A stretch of DNA of 64,000 bases from Hippophae tibetana (GCA_037013495.1 CM072807.1:14883001-14947000), one strand, 5' to 3'; counted from the first letter of the stretch, positions 25,101-40,100 are shown. Notes: a model not told the origin generated them from the sequence alone. Program-made: numbers and translations.

Positions 25101-28100
25101 GTAGCCGTATAGAAGTTCAAAGGGTGACTTACCTCCAAGAAGTGGAATGGGCAACCGGTTGATGATATAAGCTGCAGTGTTGAAAGCGTCAACCCAAAAA
25201 CGAGGAGAAAGGTGAGAATGGAAGAGAAGAGCCAAGCCAGTCTCAATCACATGTCGATGTTTTCGCTCAACACGACCATTTTGAGCAGATGTGTATGGAC
25301 AAGAGAGTTGATGATGGATGCCAGAAGTACGTAAGTGAGTTTTGAAGCAAGTGCTAGTAAATTCAGCACCTTAATCGCTTTGAAAAACCTTGATACTAGC
25401 GGAATGTTGGTTTTCACAAATTTTTGAAATTGAAGAAAAATATCAAAGAAATCAGATTTAAATTTTAAAGGATAAAGCCAAGTGAATCGAAAATAATCAT
25501 CAATAAAAATAACATAGTAAAGAAAACCCGAATTGGATTTGATGGGGGAAGGACCCCAAAGGTCGCAATGAATAAGATTTAACACATGCGACGACCTATG
25601 TTCATTTCAGGAATAAGGCAATCGATGATCTTTCGCAAGTTGACATGTACTACATAGTGAGAGAGAAGGCAATAAAGACTTAAGATGTCCTTTTTTTATT
25701 TAAAAAAGAAATAACAGAATGATTCACATGGCCTAGACGAGCATGCCATAAATCATATGAAGCACGTAGAGATTAATTTTTAAGGACAGAAATAAAGGCA
25801 AAGTTGTCGCGCTCCAGCACATATAGCTCTCCATCTCTTTTACCAGTCGCCACCACCCTTCCTGTTTGACGATTTTGGACAGTAAAAAGATTATTAGTAA
25901 AAGTAACGGAGAGAAGAAAATCAGACGTTAATTTACTAATTGAAAGAAGATTTTTAGTGAAATGAGGGACAACCAATACACCTAATAAGTGAATATTTGG
26001 AACAGGAGAAAGAGTATCAGTGTGGGTAATGGGTAGAGAGGCACCGTTTCCTACGATCACAGTCCTTTCCCGTGTAATTTTTGGGCTGATCCAAAATAGA
26101 TGAATCAGTGGTCATATGGGCCGAAGCTCCAGTGTCCAAAAACCAGTCAACAACCTCGAGTCCAGAAAGGGAACAAGATGTGTTGAAGGCTTCGGCAAGA
26201 TGAAGGGAGGAATCAGTCTGAGCATACCGTTGGTTACATCGGTCAGCATAATGGCCCTCCATGTGACAAATTTGACACCAAGGTGGTCGACGACCCTGAC
26301 CAGAGAGGGTTCGTCCTCGATTGGAAGAGTTGTTGTCGTGGGAATGAGAACGACCTCGCTAGTTGCTATGGGAAGCAGAGGGAGTGCTATGGGAATTGCT
26401 TCGGCCACGATTAGTGGCTGTGAATGCCGCAGAAGTGGAGTCAGAAGACTCAAGGGATCGCTAGAACAACTCAAAACTTTCTGCTTTAGAAACTAAATCT
26501 GCAAAACAGGGGAGAGTGGTGAGAACCATCTGAGCAGTAGAAAAACTGGAAAAATCGGTGCCAAGTCCACGAAGGAACCACTGCACTTTGTCAATGTCCT
26601 CAACGAGTCTTCCAATGGCATGAAGCTGGTCACAAAGTGTTTTAAAGGTCCGAGCATATTCAACAACGGGTTTGGTGCAACGTTTCATCATCTACAAGTC
26701 ATCCTTGAGTCACAGTTCACGGGCTTTCAAATGATGGTTGAATGTAGTCTCCAATGCGAACCAAACGTCACGGGCAGTGGAGAGACCAACAACGATAGCA
26801 ATAGCTTCCTCAGTGAGAGAGGAAAGCAAGAGACAGAGAAGTCGTTGATCAGCTGCTTTCCATGCCAGATATTTGGTGCTGAGTGTGGTAGAAGTGGCTG
26901 GTTCAAAACGAGGTGGGAGAACAAGAGTTCCATCAACATAGCCCAACAGGTCTTGACTCTCAAGAAGAGGAAGAAGTTGGTTTTTCCAAAGAAGATAATT
27001 GGAGGAACAAAGCTTGATGGTGATCATGTGAATTAGAGTGTTGAAAGGAAGAAGATGAGAAGGGATCGGGGTTGCTAAACCAGATGGGCTTCTGATACCA
27101 TGACAATATTTGCTAAATCACCACACATAAAAGGGTGGTGAGAGTTTTCTATTCATAACCATTTACAGAATAAAAGAAACTATTACAAATCAAATAATAT
27201 CAAACGAAAATGGAAAGGAATAAAAGGATACAAAAGAGTACCCTATAATCAAGGATCAAATATGATACATATGATAAACCGTGATGGAAGGCTACGTATC
27301 CTCAACAATCGCAGTAAAGTTTGACTAGAGATTTTACTACAACATGGAGTTCATTTAAGAGTTTTTCTCAACCACAACTCTAAACTCAGATTCAACGATG
27401 TTTCTAGCAACTACATTTTGCTTCTTACTCTATGGTACCAAATTTCCAAATACAAAGGTACAACATCCAGTAGTAGATTCTATGTCTTATACCGAGCTAG
27501 CACAGTCAGCATCAATGAAGGCCTCTCTTTTGTTTTCATTTTTCTTGAATAACAAACGAAAGGGCTTGTGACTCTTTTAAATATATGAGAATTTTGTAAA
27601 TTGCTTCAAAATGAGCTTCCGTGGGGGAATGCATGTATTGGCTTACCAGACTACTACAAATGCAATATCTAGTGTGAGATAGATATATCAATTTTTCTAT
27701 CAGTCTTTGATACATATCCATGTCCATTGGCTTTCCTAGCTCGACTGATTTTTTTTCCAACCTCGATTAGAGTATCACTTGGTTTACACCTAAGCATTCC
27801 AATCTCTGTGAAAAGATTAAAAACCTATTTTCGTTGACACACTTATTCCTTTTTCTTGACCTTGCAACCTCCATTCTTAAAAAGTATCACATTTATCCTA
27901 AATCTTTAACTTCAAATTCTATCGCTAATGCTTTCTTTAGTCTCTCAGTTTCCTCCAAGTTGTCTCCAGTCAAGATTATATCATCAACATAGACTATCAA
28001 GTTTGTCTTTTTCCCATCTCCAATGTGCCAGAAGAACATTGTGTTGTCTGATTGTCCTTATTATCCATGTTTTCTCTTTACTTGAACAAATCTATCAAAC

Positions 28101-31100
28101 CGTGCTTTTAGGTAATTTTTTCAGGCCATATGTCAATTTTTTTTATTTAAATACCACATTTTTACTTTATTTACAAAATCTTGATGACATAATCATGTAA
28201 ACTTCTAATTCTCCATTTAAAAAGGCATTTTTAATATCTAGTTGTTGGAAAGGCCAATCCAAATTTGCTGCTAATGACAAGAGAACCCACATTGTACTTA
28301 GTTTAGCCACAGGTATAAAGGTTTCATTATATTCAATTTCATATGTTTCTAAGAACCCTTTTGCAACCAGACGAGATTTGTACCGTTCTATTGTTCCATC
28401 AATCTTGTATTTTAATGTAAAAACCCACCTAATACCAATAGGTACATTTTCTCTTGGTAGCTCTATCACATCCCAAGTTTCATTTTTTTCTAATGCCCTT
28501 ATTTCTTCCATAACAACTCTCTATTCAGGAATTTTTAAGGGCTCATTTAATACCTCATGGATATTTCTTGAAATCTCTATTTTATCACGGTTAATGATAA
28601 AAGCACGTAATTTAGGAAATAATAGTATTATATGAAACAAATCTTGAAATGGGATGAAGTGTGCAGGATCAGTTGGTTTTCTAAGTGCAATAAGTAACTC
28701 AAGAGTTTTAGGAGACTTGGGGTTAACTGGTATTGAAGTAGACTCATGGAGGGTTGGATCTATCACTGATTTTGACTCTCTTGGTACCTTAAGGGTGAAG
28801 TTCTCTTTGTTCTTTGATTTCGACCTCTGTGAATAAAAAATTGATCCTTTTAATTTTTCCACATCTTCCCTTGTCATTAAGTGTTCTTTTAAGGATGGTA
28901 GAATGGAACAAGTGAGTGATAAGTTCACTATCGAGTGCAATGTTATGGGTGGACTTAGATGGATATTAGGTGACTCTAAAGAATGGAACCCAAGTCCAAG
29001 TATTGGCCAAAGAAGTTATCTTCTATAAAGTTCTCCCCTTGAAGAAAAAGCCTTTTGGTTGCAGGGAGTGTTTTCAAAAAAAGCAACATCCAAACTAACG
29101 ACATCCTATTTGTAGAAGGATCATAACATTTGTAACCCTTTCGAGTAAGAGAATATCCAATAAATACACATTTAATTAATAGCTCTTGGATCTAACTTAG
29201 ATTTGGAATGAAGATGAGCAAAAGTAGTACAACCAAACACTTTAAGAGATAGGTTAGATGGAAGATGGGACATTGGAAAAATTTGTTGAATTTTTTGAAG
29301 GTGTTTTAAAGGAAAGTACCCGACTTGGCATTTGATTGATGAGGTAAATTGAAGTTAGAATAGTATCTCCCCAAAATTGTTTAGGTAAGTTCATAATGAA
29401 CATCAATGCTTGGGCTACTTCAAGAATGTATCTATTTTTCCTTTCAACTACCACATTTTGTTGAAGAGTGAACACAAGAACTTTGGTGTACTATTCCATG
29501 TTTTTGGATACAGTTACCCAAGGAATTGTTGAAATATTTTGTCCCATCCAAAGAATTTTAATTTGTGTTTGGAATTGTGTTTAAATCACTAAATGAAAAT
29601 TAATGAAAACATCACAGATTTTACTATTTTCTTTTAGCAAATAGACACAACAAACTCAAATATGATCATCAATAAAGTGATAGACCACTTGGTATGAGAG
29701 CGATTAGGAAAACGAGAAGGTCCCCATATGTCACTATGAATCAATGGTTTGAAAGGTTCTTTTGAGAACAAAGCACGTTAATGCTTTGCAAGTTCACATA
29801 ATTCACACTGAAAATTGACTGTTTTATTTGGAAAAATAGATAGAAGCAAAATTTTCAATTATTGAAAATTAGGATGGTACATTCTATAATACACATAACA
29901 ATATTTCACTACCATTACAAAAAGATGCAAAATCACAACTTGTAATTTGACTACTTTCACTCACATTGGTGTTATCAAAGTAGTAGATTTCTTCGCACTT
30001 TCTAGCACTACCAATCGTCTTCCCCAATGACAAGGGTTCTGAAAGATACAATGAGATGAGAGAAACTTAGTAGAGTCATGTAAGTCTATTTTCAAGTGAT
30101 TAATGGATAAAAGATTACATGATAAATTTGGGACATGAAGGACAGATTTAAGAACAATAGAGTTAGGAATTTGAATACTCCCTTTATCCACAACGAATGA
30201 GAGAAATTCATCTACTATTCTAACTTTGAAATTACCAACACATGGTAAGTAAGAAATAAATGAATGATATGTTAGTCATATGACTTCTCAAAATCAAGAG
30301 AATAGGGGAGTTAATGTTTGGTATTAATTATGTAACAGGTATACGGCCTAATAAATGTTGGTACCCCATTATGATACAGCGAGGTTATAGGAATGGCTTA
30401 ACAATAACTCGAACCTGACGAACTCGATGAAGCGTAGCCAATTAGAGCACCTCGTTATTGCACTGTGATGTCTTAGAGATCAAGACCTAGAGAAATTATA
30501 AGATCCCAATGCAACCTCGGTCCTCACCTTACATTGACGACCTAGGAAATATACTTGAAAACCGAGAGCGATCTGTATGTAACGACCTGCATATGTAAAC
30601 ACATATGGCAACCTATTTTCTGCTTATTAGTTTAAATGTAATGTTTATCAAATCATGTAATTATCAGGTATCCAAGTACCCCCCATGTATCTAAGATGTT
30701 ATATATATATCCCTTTAATGAGGAGAATATAAGATCCAATTCATATATCTAATTTCTCATTTCTGTCTAAAAAATCACTAAAATCCCTAACATAAAGAAT
30801 TTTCTCCAAACAGTCACCATAAAACTCTCATTACTCCTTGGAACATAAATCAATCTTGCCAAAGAGCCACATATGGCAACCTATTTTCTACTTATTAGTT
30901 TAAATGTAATGTTTATCAAATCATGTAATTAACAGGTATCTAAGTACCCCCCATGTATCTAAGATGTTATATATATATCCTTTTAATGAGGAGAATACAA
31001 GATCCAATTCATATATCTAATTTCTCACTTTTGTCTAAAAAATCACTAAAATCTCTAACATAAAGAATTTTCTCCAACCAGTCACCATAACACTCTCATT

Positions 31101-34100
31101 ACTCCTTGGAACATAAATCAATCTTGCCAGAGAGCCACCATCTCCATGTAGTATTCGGCTAGCTCTCTATCCCCCCTATTTTGTTTGTCATAATCGAATT
31201 TTAACTCAAAAATTTGGGAAGCATCTTTGCCAATAAAGTATGTGTACGACCTCCCACACTTCTCTGACTATCGGCAGAAAAAGATAGGTTTTTCCTATCG
31301 TCGGTAACATGATATTAACGAGCCACGCAATCACCATCGAGTTCTTTGAGCTCCTGCATTGGTAGGGTCGGGTTTTCTCCTCTCTTGTCAAATATCCCAT
31401 TTTTTCCTTTCCATTGATAATTAATTTATCTGATTGCGCTCATTTTTTATAGTTTTTTCTTGTTGAAAGCGGGAATATGTTCTGAATTTCTGGATGTTTC
31501 AGCATGGAAAAACTAGGATGAGGTGAACAAAAGCTCTGATACCATGTATAATATTAAGCAATTAAAATTGGAAGGGTTTTTCTGTGTATTTGAATATATT
31601 TTGCATATCAAATGGTTACAATATTTATAGGAAAACTATGTCTAGAAAATAAGGAAAAGAAATCTACTAATTATGACGGAAAATATTCAAAAAAGAAAAA
31701 CTTCATTTAAGATGAAATGCATAATCTTATTCTAATAAAGCCAAAAATCTTCTAATTAATATACAATCAAATCAAATGCATTTTCATTTGAGATTTCAAC
31801 AAGTAGATGTAGCAATTGGAGGATAAACTAGATTAGGGGGGAAAAAGGATAAAGCAACTTTTTGGAAGCAATAAAGGCATAAAAAATAGAGATTTCTCAT
31901 AAGCACAGTAGTCAAAGCTATTATTCTCCCCATAATGGTACAGTAGTATTATCTAAATTTACAATTCAAAAATAAGAGTAACTTTATTTCAAAAGTTAAA
32001 AATATTCCCTCGATGGTGTAAAAACTTCAAAAGCATGAAAGGATAACTCCATTTCTATTAGGACAAAGGATGTCAAATCCATAAAAAAAATTGCTAGAGA
32101 CAAAACTGGCATACAAAGAGAAAGTTCAAGTTTCATACTGTAAGTCTTGTAGTCTTTTATATCGTTGTTGACTTCTTATGTGCAAAACACAAAATCAGTT
32201 TATTTTACTAGTATGTTTCTCTTCCTCTGTGTAAAATTCGTTATTGATGATCAATAACACACACATATAGTTATGTACGCTTTCTATGTGAACATGTTCA
32301 CACACATCACGAGATTGGTTTTTCATAGCGTGCATGTTTACACGTTTCTGCATGATACGTTCAAAGGGTAAGTGTTTGTTTCGTGTATGATAGGTGTGGA
32401 TTTAAGTCATCGAGTTTCAGACTTGCAATGTGCAAAGTGTTGAAACCTTCGTGTTTCAAACTGGCAAAGTGTAGATGAGTTGATCTAAAAAGATGGATGG
32501 AGTACACAAGATTGATGCACTTGGACAAGGTGTTTTTGGGTGTTGGGTGTGTGCCTATGTTTTGTTCATGGGAAAAACATCTTTAGATCATCTCATAATT
32601 GATGTGTGTCTGTATTTAGTTATAGTGTTTTGACACAAAAAACCAAAGGAGGAGATTGTAAATCCTATAATCCTTTGTATCGTTGTTGGCTTTCCGTGTA
32701 CAAAATACGGAGTCTGTTTATTTTACTTAGTGTATTTGTCTTCCTTTATGTAAGGTTGATTACTGACAATCAGTAATGCGCACACACACATAGTTAGGTA
32801 CACTTCGTATGTAAGCATGTTTACACACATCAAGGGATTGGTTTTCATAGTTTGCATGCTAGGTTGAGCAATTTTGGTTTTCGGGTGCGAGTATTTATAG
32901 AAATTACTTGACAATTTTGGAAACAAAAAATGGGATTTTTTTGGCATCTCGACAAGGTCCTCGCCGAACCCCTCGTCGAGGACAATTTTGGTTTTCGGAT
33001 GAGGGTATTTATAGAAATTACTCGAAATTTTCAAAATGAAAAATGGGATTTTTTAGCACCTCGACGAGGCTCTCGTCGAACACCCAGTGAGGCGATCATG
33101 AGCTAGAATTTCTATAAATGCCCCCTCTTTGTGTTTTTTATCCTTAAAAATGTAACAAAACTCTACTAAATTGACATCTCATTTTCTGTTTCTGGATCAC
33201 TATTAACTTGAGTGTTGTTCGGTATGCATGATTCGTGATTGTATGGGCAAAATCGTGCTCTTTCGTGGTGAATACTCAAGGCGGTATTTGCAAGTGGTTT
33301 TATGTGAGGAGCCTGTGTGGCTATGACCCATGTGTCAATTGGTAGTTGCCTTCGTGCAACTCTTTCTTATATGAAGAGCCGATGAGGTTATGAACTGTGT
33401 GTCGACTGATAATTGTTAGGATGTAACTTGAAGTTTTATGTATTTTACAGAAAAATTACTTCATTTTATTTCTTAATATCATATCCCTTTATATATACAT
33501 TTGTTATGCCTAATACACTCTTGAAAGTTATTAGTATATAGTTGTAAATCATCCTGAAAATCAAGAAACTAACATCCTAAAAACAGGGGTTTGTCCCACC
33601 CTGAAAATCAAGAAACTGCCCTCTTAAAATCAGGGGTTGGTTTCACACTGGAAATCAGGGCTCCTATGTTGATTTCCTACACTCTCCCTCAAGCTAGGCA
33701 ATATATGTTTTCCAAACCAAGTGCTACATTTAACTCTGTGAAATTAGGTCGAAACAAAGCTTTAGTTAAGATATCTGCTACTTGTTGCCTAGATGGAACA
33801 TAGTTGAGGAAGATCATCTTGCCTTCAATTTTCTCACTGATGAAGTATCTATCAATTTCTACATATTTAGTTCGATCATGGTGGACTAGATTTTTGGCAA
33901 TTGCAATTGTTGACTGGTTGTCACACATGATTCTAATAGATTCTGAATGTTCAACCTTGAGTTCGTATAGCAGTCGTTTTAGCCAAATTCCTTCACAGAT
34001 GCCCAAAGCCAATGCACGGAACTCAGCCTCGGAACTATACGTGCTACCAATGCTTGCTTTTTGCTACGCCATGTCACCAAATTTTCCCAAATAAATGAGC

Positions 34101-37100
34101 AATATCCAGATGTAGATTTTCGGTCACTAGGAGATCTAGCCCAATCAGGATCAGTATAAATTTCCAATCTCCTATTAATTGTTTTCTTGAACATGACCCC
34201 CTTTCCAAGATCCTTCTTCAAGTATTTTAGAATACGATTTACTACCTCCATGTGAACTACTGATGGATTGCCAAGAAAATGACTAACAACACTGACTGAA
34301 AAACTTATATCTGGACGTGTATGGGTCAAGTAAATTAACTTACCTACCAAACGTTGATATTGTCCCTTGTCAGTTGTCAATTCATCAATTCGAGGCATTA
34401 GTTTGGTGTTAGGATCCATGGGTGTTTCAACAGGCTTACACCCACTCATGTCAGTCTCACGCAAGAGATCTAGAACATATTTACGTTGAGAAACTGAGAT
34501 TCCTTTAGTACTACGTGTCACTTCCATCCCTAAGAAATATTTCAAATATCCCAAGTCTTTAATCACGAATTCCTTGGATAATAGCATCTGAAGTCTCTTC
34601 TTTTCTCCTACATGATTTTCTGTAAGAACTATATCATCAACATATACAATCAAAGTTGTAATTTTCCCATATGCGAAGTGTTTGACAAATAAAGTGTAGT
34701 CTGCATGTGTCTGAGAGTATTCATCATGTTTGAGGACCTTGGTGAATTTTTCGAACCATGCTCTAGGTGATTGTTTAAGTCCATATAGTGTCTTTCTCAA
34801 CTTGCATACCTTCCCTTGTGTATCTTTAGTCTCAAAGCCAGGAGGCATATCCATGTAAACTTCTTCGATCAAATCTCCATTTAAGAATGCGTTCTTGACA
34901 TCAAGTTGAAGCAGTGGTCAATCCTCATTAACTGCAATAGACAACAAGACACGAACTGTGTTAAGTTTTGCTACAGGAGCAAAAGTCTCTTGATAATCAA
35001 TTCCATATGATTGGGTGAATCCTTTAGCCACTAGTCGAGCTTTATATCTGTCGATATTTCCATCTACCTTCTGTTTAACTGAGAATATCCATTTACAACC
35101 TACTGTCTTCTTTCTATGTGGTAGCTTTGTTAACATCCATGTACCATTCTTTTCAAGTGCAGTGTATTCTTCTAAGGTTGCCTTGTGCCATTCAGGAACT
35201 TTTAGAGCCTCGTTGACAGAATTAGGAATCTTGATGTTGTCTAGGGATGTCACAAATGCCTGAAATTTTGGGGACAGATTTGCGTAAGAAATGTAACTTC
35301 GAAAGGGATGTTGAGTGCATGATCGAACACCTTTTCTCTGTGCAATAGGAAGATCAAACTCAGGATCAGAACCTAGTTTTAGACTAGATTCTGCTTCATC
35401 TTGTAATGTCTCAGATTCGGTCTGGCACGGGGAGAGATTCTTGACTTTGTTGATTTCGTGTAGGCAAGTCAAAGTTCTTCTTTCTTTCATAGACTTTTAT
35501 GGCATCATTAGGAAGGAGAAGATGTCTAGGATAGACAATGGGAGATTGATGAAGTTTGGAAGGAGAATCTGGAATGGGAACTAGGTTGGAAGAGGACAAG
35601 GTAGTGGAAGATAATTGAGATGGTAGGTTCGATTCAATGAGTGATGACCAATCCCAATTCTGTAATTCATTCGTGTGATTCTCCCCCTGAATTGCAGAAT
35701 TAGAATAGAATGGAGTTTCTTCAAAGAAGATAACGTCCATGGAATTGTAAAACTTATGAGTAATGGGAGAGAAACATTTGTAGCCTTTTTGATTGGCTGA
35801 GTAGCCAAGGAAGATGCATTTAAGGGAACGAGGATCAAGTTTACCACGATATTGTGAATAAATATGAACAAAAACAGTGCAACCAAAAATCTTGAAAGGA
35901 ATTTGTGACACAAGTTGTGAGGTAGAGTATTGATCCTGAAACACTTGTAAAGGTGAGTGAAATTTGAGAACTCGAGAAGGCATTCGATTGATCAAGTGTG
36001 TTACAGTAAGAATGGCTTCACCCAAAAAATTTTTAGGAACATTGGTTTGAAAGAGCAAAGTTCGGGCAACCTCAAGTATATGACGGTTCTTACGTTCAGC
36101 TACACCGTTTTGTTATGGTGTGTCAACGCAGGAGCTTTGTTGGACAATACCATGTGATTTAAGATATTCACTAAGATCGGAATTAAAGAAATCCCTAGCA
36201 TTGTCAGTTTTTAGGATTTGAATATGGGCATTAAACTGAATTTGGACCATGGCATGAAAAAATGGAAATATGTGCTTGGTTTCAGATTTGTTTTTCATAA
36301 GAAATGTCCAACACAATCGAGTATGATCATCAACTAACAATAAAAACCATCTAGCACGAGTAATACTGGGAATGCGACATGGTCCCCAAATGTTACCGTG
36401 AATGAGAGAAAAAGGGTGACTTGGTTTGTACGTGCGTGGTGAAAAAGTGTTTCGAGTATGTTTTACCAATTGACAAACTTCACAACGAAATAAATTTGGA
36501 TTTATATTGATGAATAAGGATGGAAACAAACATTTCAAGTACAAACTATTAGACTTAAGATTATGACTCAATTGACATTGATGACTAACATAATGGATTG
36601 AAGGAGTGTTAATGTCAAGAATATAGAGGCCCGCACGAAAATCAGTACTTCCAATCATCTTCCCCGAGCTCAAGTCCTGAAAAACACAAGATTTAGCCAA
36701 GAATTTAGTTTCACAGTTAAAGTCACGATTAAGTCTACTAACTGATATGAGATTGCAGTCAAAATCAGACACAAATAACACAGATTTGAGGGTGAGGTTG
36801 TTCGAGAGACAGATGGTTCCTGTTCCGACCATTGTGATTCGAGTACCGTTGGCCACACGCACTGTTTGAAGTCTGTTACAAGGTGAGTAGGTTGTGAAAA
36901 GTGATTGATCACTTGTTATGTGATTGGAAGCACCTGAGTCTACTATCCAAGATGAAGGGGGAAATTTGGTTGCATGCATTGCTGAATTACTGGAGCTATG
37001 AGTGGGATTAATGTTTGATTTTTGTATAAGTTGTTGGAGGAGATCCAACTGATCCTTAGTGAATGGGACATGATTATCAGATTGAGATATGTCAGTAATT

Positions 37101-40100
37101 ACAGCATTTTCCTTTGTCTCTCGGTCTCGATTTGTTTTCCAGTCAGTAGGTTTTCCATGTAATTTCCAACAAATCTCCTTAAAATGCCCAGGTTTTCTAC
37201 AATAGTCACACCATGTGTGACCTTTCCTTATTCGATTAGTGTCGGTATGTTGAGTGTTACTTCGTGCAACAAATGCACCAAAATCTAGTGAATTGCTTTT
37301 GACTGCTGCAAATGTTGGGACTTCAGGAATCGCGAAAGGATTTAATTGTCCCAGCATGACACTTTTTCGGCTCTCCTCTCTGCGCACCTCAGAGAATGCC
37401 TCTCGCAGACTTGGTAATGGTTTTGTTCCAAGAATTCTACCCCTTACTTCATCAAGGGATTTATCGAGTCCCATCAAGAATTTAAAGACACGCTTAGTCT
37501 CCACAATTTTCCTAAAATGTGCACGATCTTCTGGACATTTCCATTCATGTATCTCAAACAAGTCCAGTTGTTGCCAATGACGAGTAAGAGTTGTGAAATA
37601 AATAGTCACAGAGTTGTCGCCTTGGCGCAGGTCCTGGAGAGAACTCTCCACGTAGAAGAGCTCGGAAGTGTTCTCACTACTGGAGAACGTTTCTCATGCA
37701 GCTTCCCATATTTCTTTTGTTGTGGTGTACAATAAGAAATTTTCTCCTAGTTTGGTTGTCATAGAACTGATTAACTAGGACATAACCAAATTATTTTCTG
37801 CTTTCAAGATTCTGAAATCAGCAGTATTGGGATCAGATTTTGGGATATTTCCAATGAGATATTCATCCTTGCTTCGCCCGCTTATGAACATCATCGTTGA
37901 TTGAGACCATTGAAGATAGTTTTGGCCATTAAGTTTGTGTGTGATGATAGGGGCGAGATTATTATCTGTGTTGCCTGATGTTAACCGAGGAGCAGTGAAA
38001 GTATTAAAAGAGTGATTAGATGCAGAGGAATGTTCTTCAATGGTGAGCTGTTATTTGGAAATAAAAGAGAGAGATAAGAGCAGTGGTTTTTCTGCCCAAA
38101 GCTCTGATACCATGAAGTTTTATGTATTTTACAGAAAAATTACTTCATTTTATTTCTTAATATCATATCCCTTTATATATACATTTGTTATGCCTAATAC
38201 ACTACTAGAAATTATTAGTATACAGCTGTAAATTATCCTAAAAATCAGGAAACTAACATCCTAAAAACAGGGGTTGGTTCCACCCTGAAAATTAGGAAAC
38301 TGCCCTCTTAAAATTAGGGGTTGGTTTCACCCTGGAAATCAGGGCTCTTAGGTTGATTTCCTACATAACTTTTTCTTGTGTAAGAACTACACTTGAGTAA
38401 GTTGGGATGAATTGATTGAGTTTTCATATCAATATTCTCAAATCGTTGATTATATTCGATATGTGGTTGATTGTCTCACGTAGACGATTTGTGATTCGTG
38501 GTTCGAAGTAGTTCCCCACTATGGTTGTTGGGTGTTCATGATTAAGGGTAGTCATTACGTTTGATTATTCACTTCACATTCCTGATCTAAGGTTACTGCT
38601 CACACCACATTAAGTGGTATTGACTTTGAAGAATGGTCGGGTTCATCTGTCGGATAATGTTGTTACAAAGGCAATAATAGGTAATTCAGAAAGAGATCTC
38701 GACTAATAGAGGTAATAATAGCTTTATTTCTGTCAAGGTTATGATTGTTTTATTGCTTAGTAAATTTGTTTGCTACTAAATGGTTAACATAAGTAACCCG
38801 AGTATGTTACCACATAAGCAGAGGTTTTATGTGAGTTTATCTCGTTATATCTGGTATTAGGTGTCCAACGGTCCGGTCCGGTCCGATTTTGGGAAAAAAT
38901 ATCAGATCGGACCGTTTATATTACTCGGATCAGACCGGACCGTTTATATTACTCGGATCAGACCGGACCGTTTCAAACGATTTTAATTATTATAAACCGG
39001 ACCGTTTGATATATAAAACCGTTCGGCCCAATCCGATTTCCAATTTGGTTCGGTTTCTTAGACATCTTTAATGAAAAATAATGTGAAAATTCTAATATAT
39101 TTATTAAACCGGTCCGGTCTGATTCGGTCCGGTTTTACGGTTTGGTCCAGTCCGTGCCGGTTTATGGACACCCCTATCTGGTATTTTTAGAAAACTTTTA
39201 TTGTTTATTGCTTACTTTCTAAATTCCATATAATTTATCTACTACTTATTTCTAGCTGATTGTGATTAATGCATTCATTGTTTTTGCTATATTAAATTAA
39301 TTTGTCTGCTTCCTGATTATTTTATATTGTCTCTGTCTTTTAACTGTATGTGAGTTTGGTGTGAGTCTATAAGGAGTTAGTATCTTCTTACTCTGGTTGT
39401 ATAAGTTAGTATCTTCTTACTCTGGTTGTATACCATATATCGGACTATTTCTCTTGATAAGTTGTGTTTTGTTTGATTACATGCTATGAGAGTACAATAA
39501 TTTTATCGTGAAGTGATTGAAATTTTTTTATAGCTTTTCAGTATGTGTTGCACATACTGTGTGATGTTTGCTATATTTGTGCATACTGCTAACCAGGATA
39601 GAAGCATGTGAGGTACACCATCACAAGTCTGTTTACTGCAATTTGTTTTTCCTTACTACTGGTAGTTTTTAGGCCGAGTTGAGCATGTTGTTTCGTACTT
39701 CGCGTGCAATTTGCTTAATTCACTTTTGTGAAACCGACTTGGCCAAATTGATATAGAACTTGCGAAAAGATTCCATAGGTTAGCGTTTACACCCCTCATC
39801 TAGGTCACAATTACCTATTTGAATAAGAAGAATAATTGACCTTTATTTAATTGTTACTACTTAGGGAATTCTCACATGCAATCAAAACTTTAATTAACTG
39901 GATATTAGTGCAACATAAATAAATTGGAATATGCACTTTTGCAGATATTTCAAGCAAAAGTTCAAAAATCAATATTTTTAGGCCAATTTATACTTAGGAA
40001 GAGGGGTAGAGATAGAAACCTCTAATCCCTTACTTATTATAGAGGTTAGAGGATGGCTTGCCACCAGGCCATTCTTTAGGCTCCAAAAGTCAATTGGGTG

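Larger units (their letters stand above)
22288..31801 (-). mobile_element. Ty1/copia element 1, fossil, hosting two younger insertions
   Basis: LTRs lie at about 22288-22517 (3') and 31545-31801 (5'). AGTAG abuts both ends (22283-22287 and 31802-31806) as target duplication. The primer site for initiator tRNA-Met (TGGTATCAGAGC, minus strand) is next to the right LTR, and a purine tract (gaggggggaag) is next to the left one. Between the insertions one reads gag (about 31100-31500), protease-side sequence (about 29960-30230), integrase end (about 29250-29480), reverse transcriptase (about 27530-28520) and RNase H (about 27310-27440 and 22520-22750). It is heavily broken and old, and lies in the sense direction of the DENN gene. 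Confidence 0.85.
32139..39815 (+). mobile_element. SIRE/Maximus-like copia fragment (3' end plus LTR), split by younger elements
   Basis: A roughly 200-bp segment starting TGTAAGTCTTG at 32139 recurs at 32657 (TGTAAATCCTA) at about 75-80 percent identity. The second copy is directly preceded by a purine tract (aaaggaggagat), as before the 3' LTR of SIRE/Maximus copia elements. The second LTR copy then runs on, interrupted by copia element 4 and a MITE, to a tail near 39790-39815 reading acacccctcatctagg, similar to the end of such LTRs. No pol domains remain. It is in antisense orientation to the DENN gene. Outer boundaries are approximate. Confidence 0.5.
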
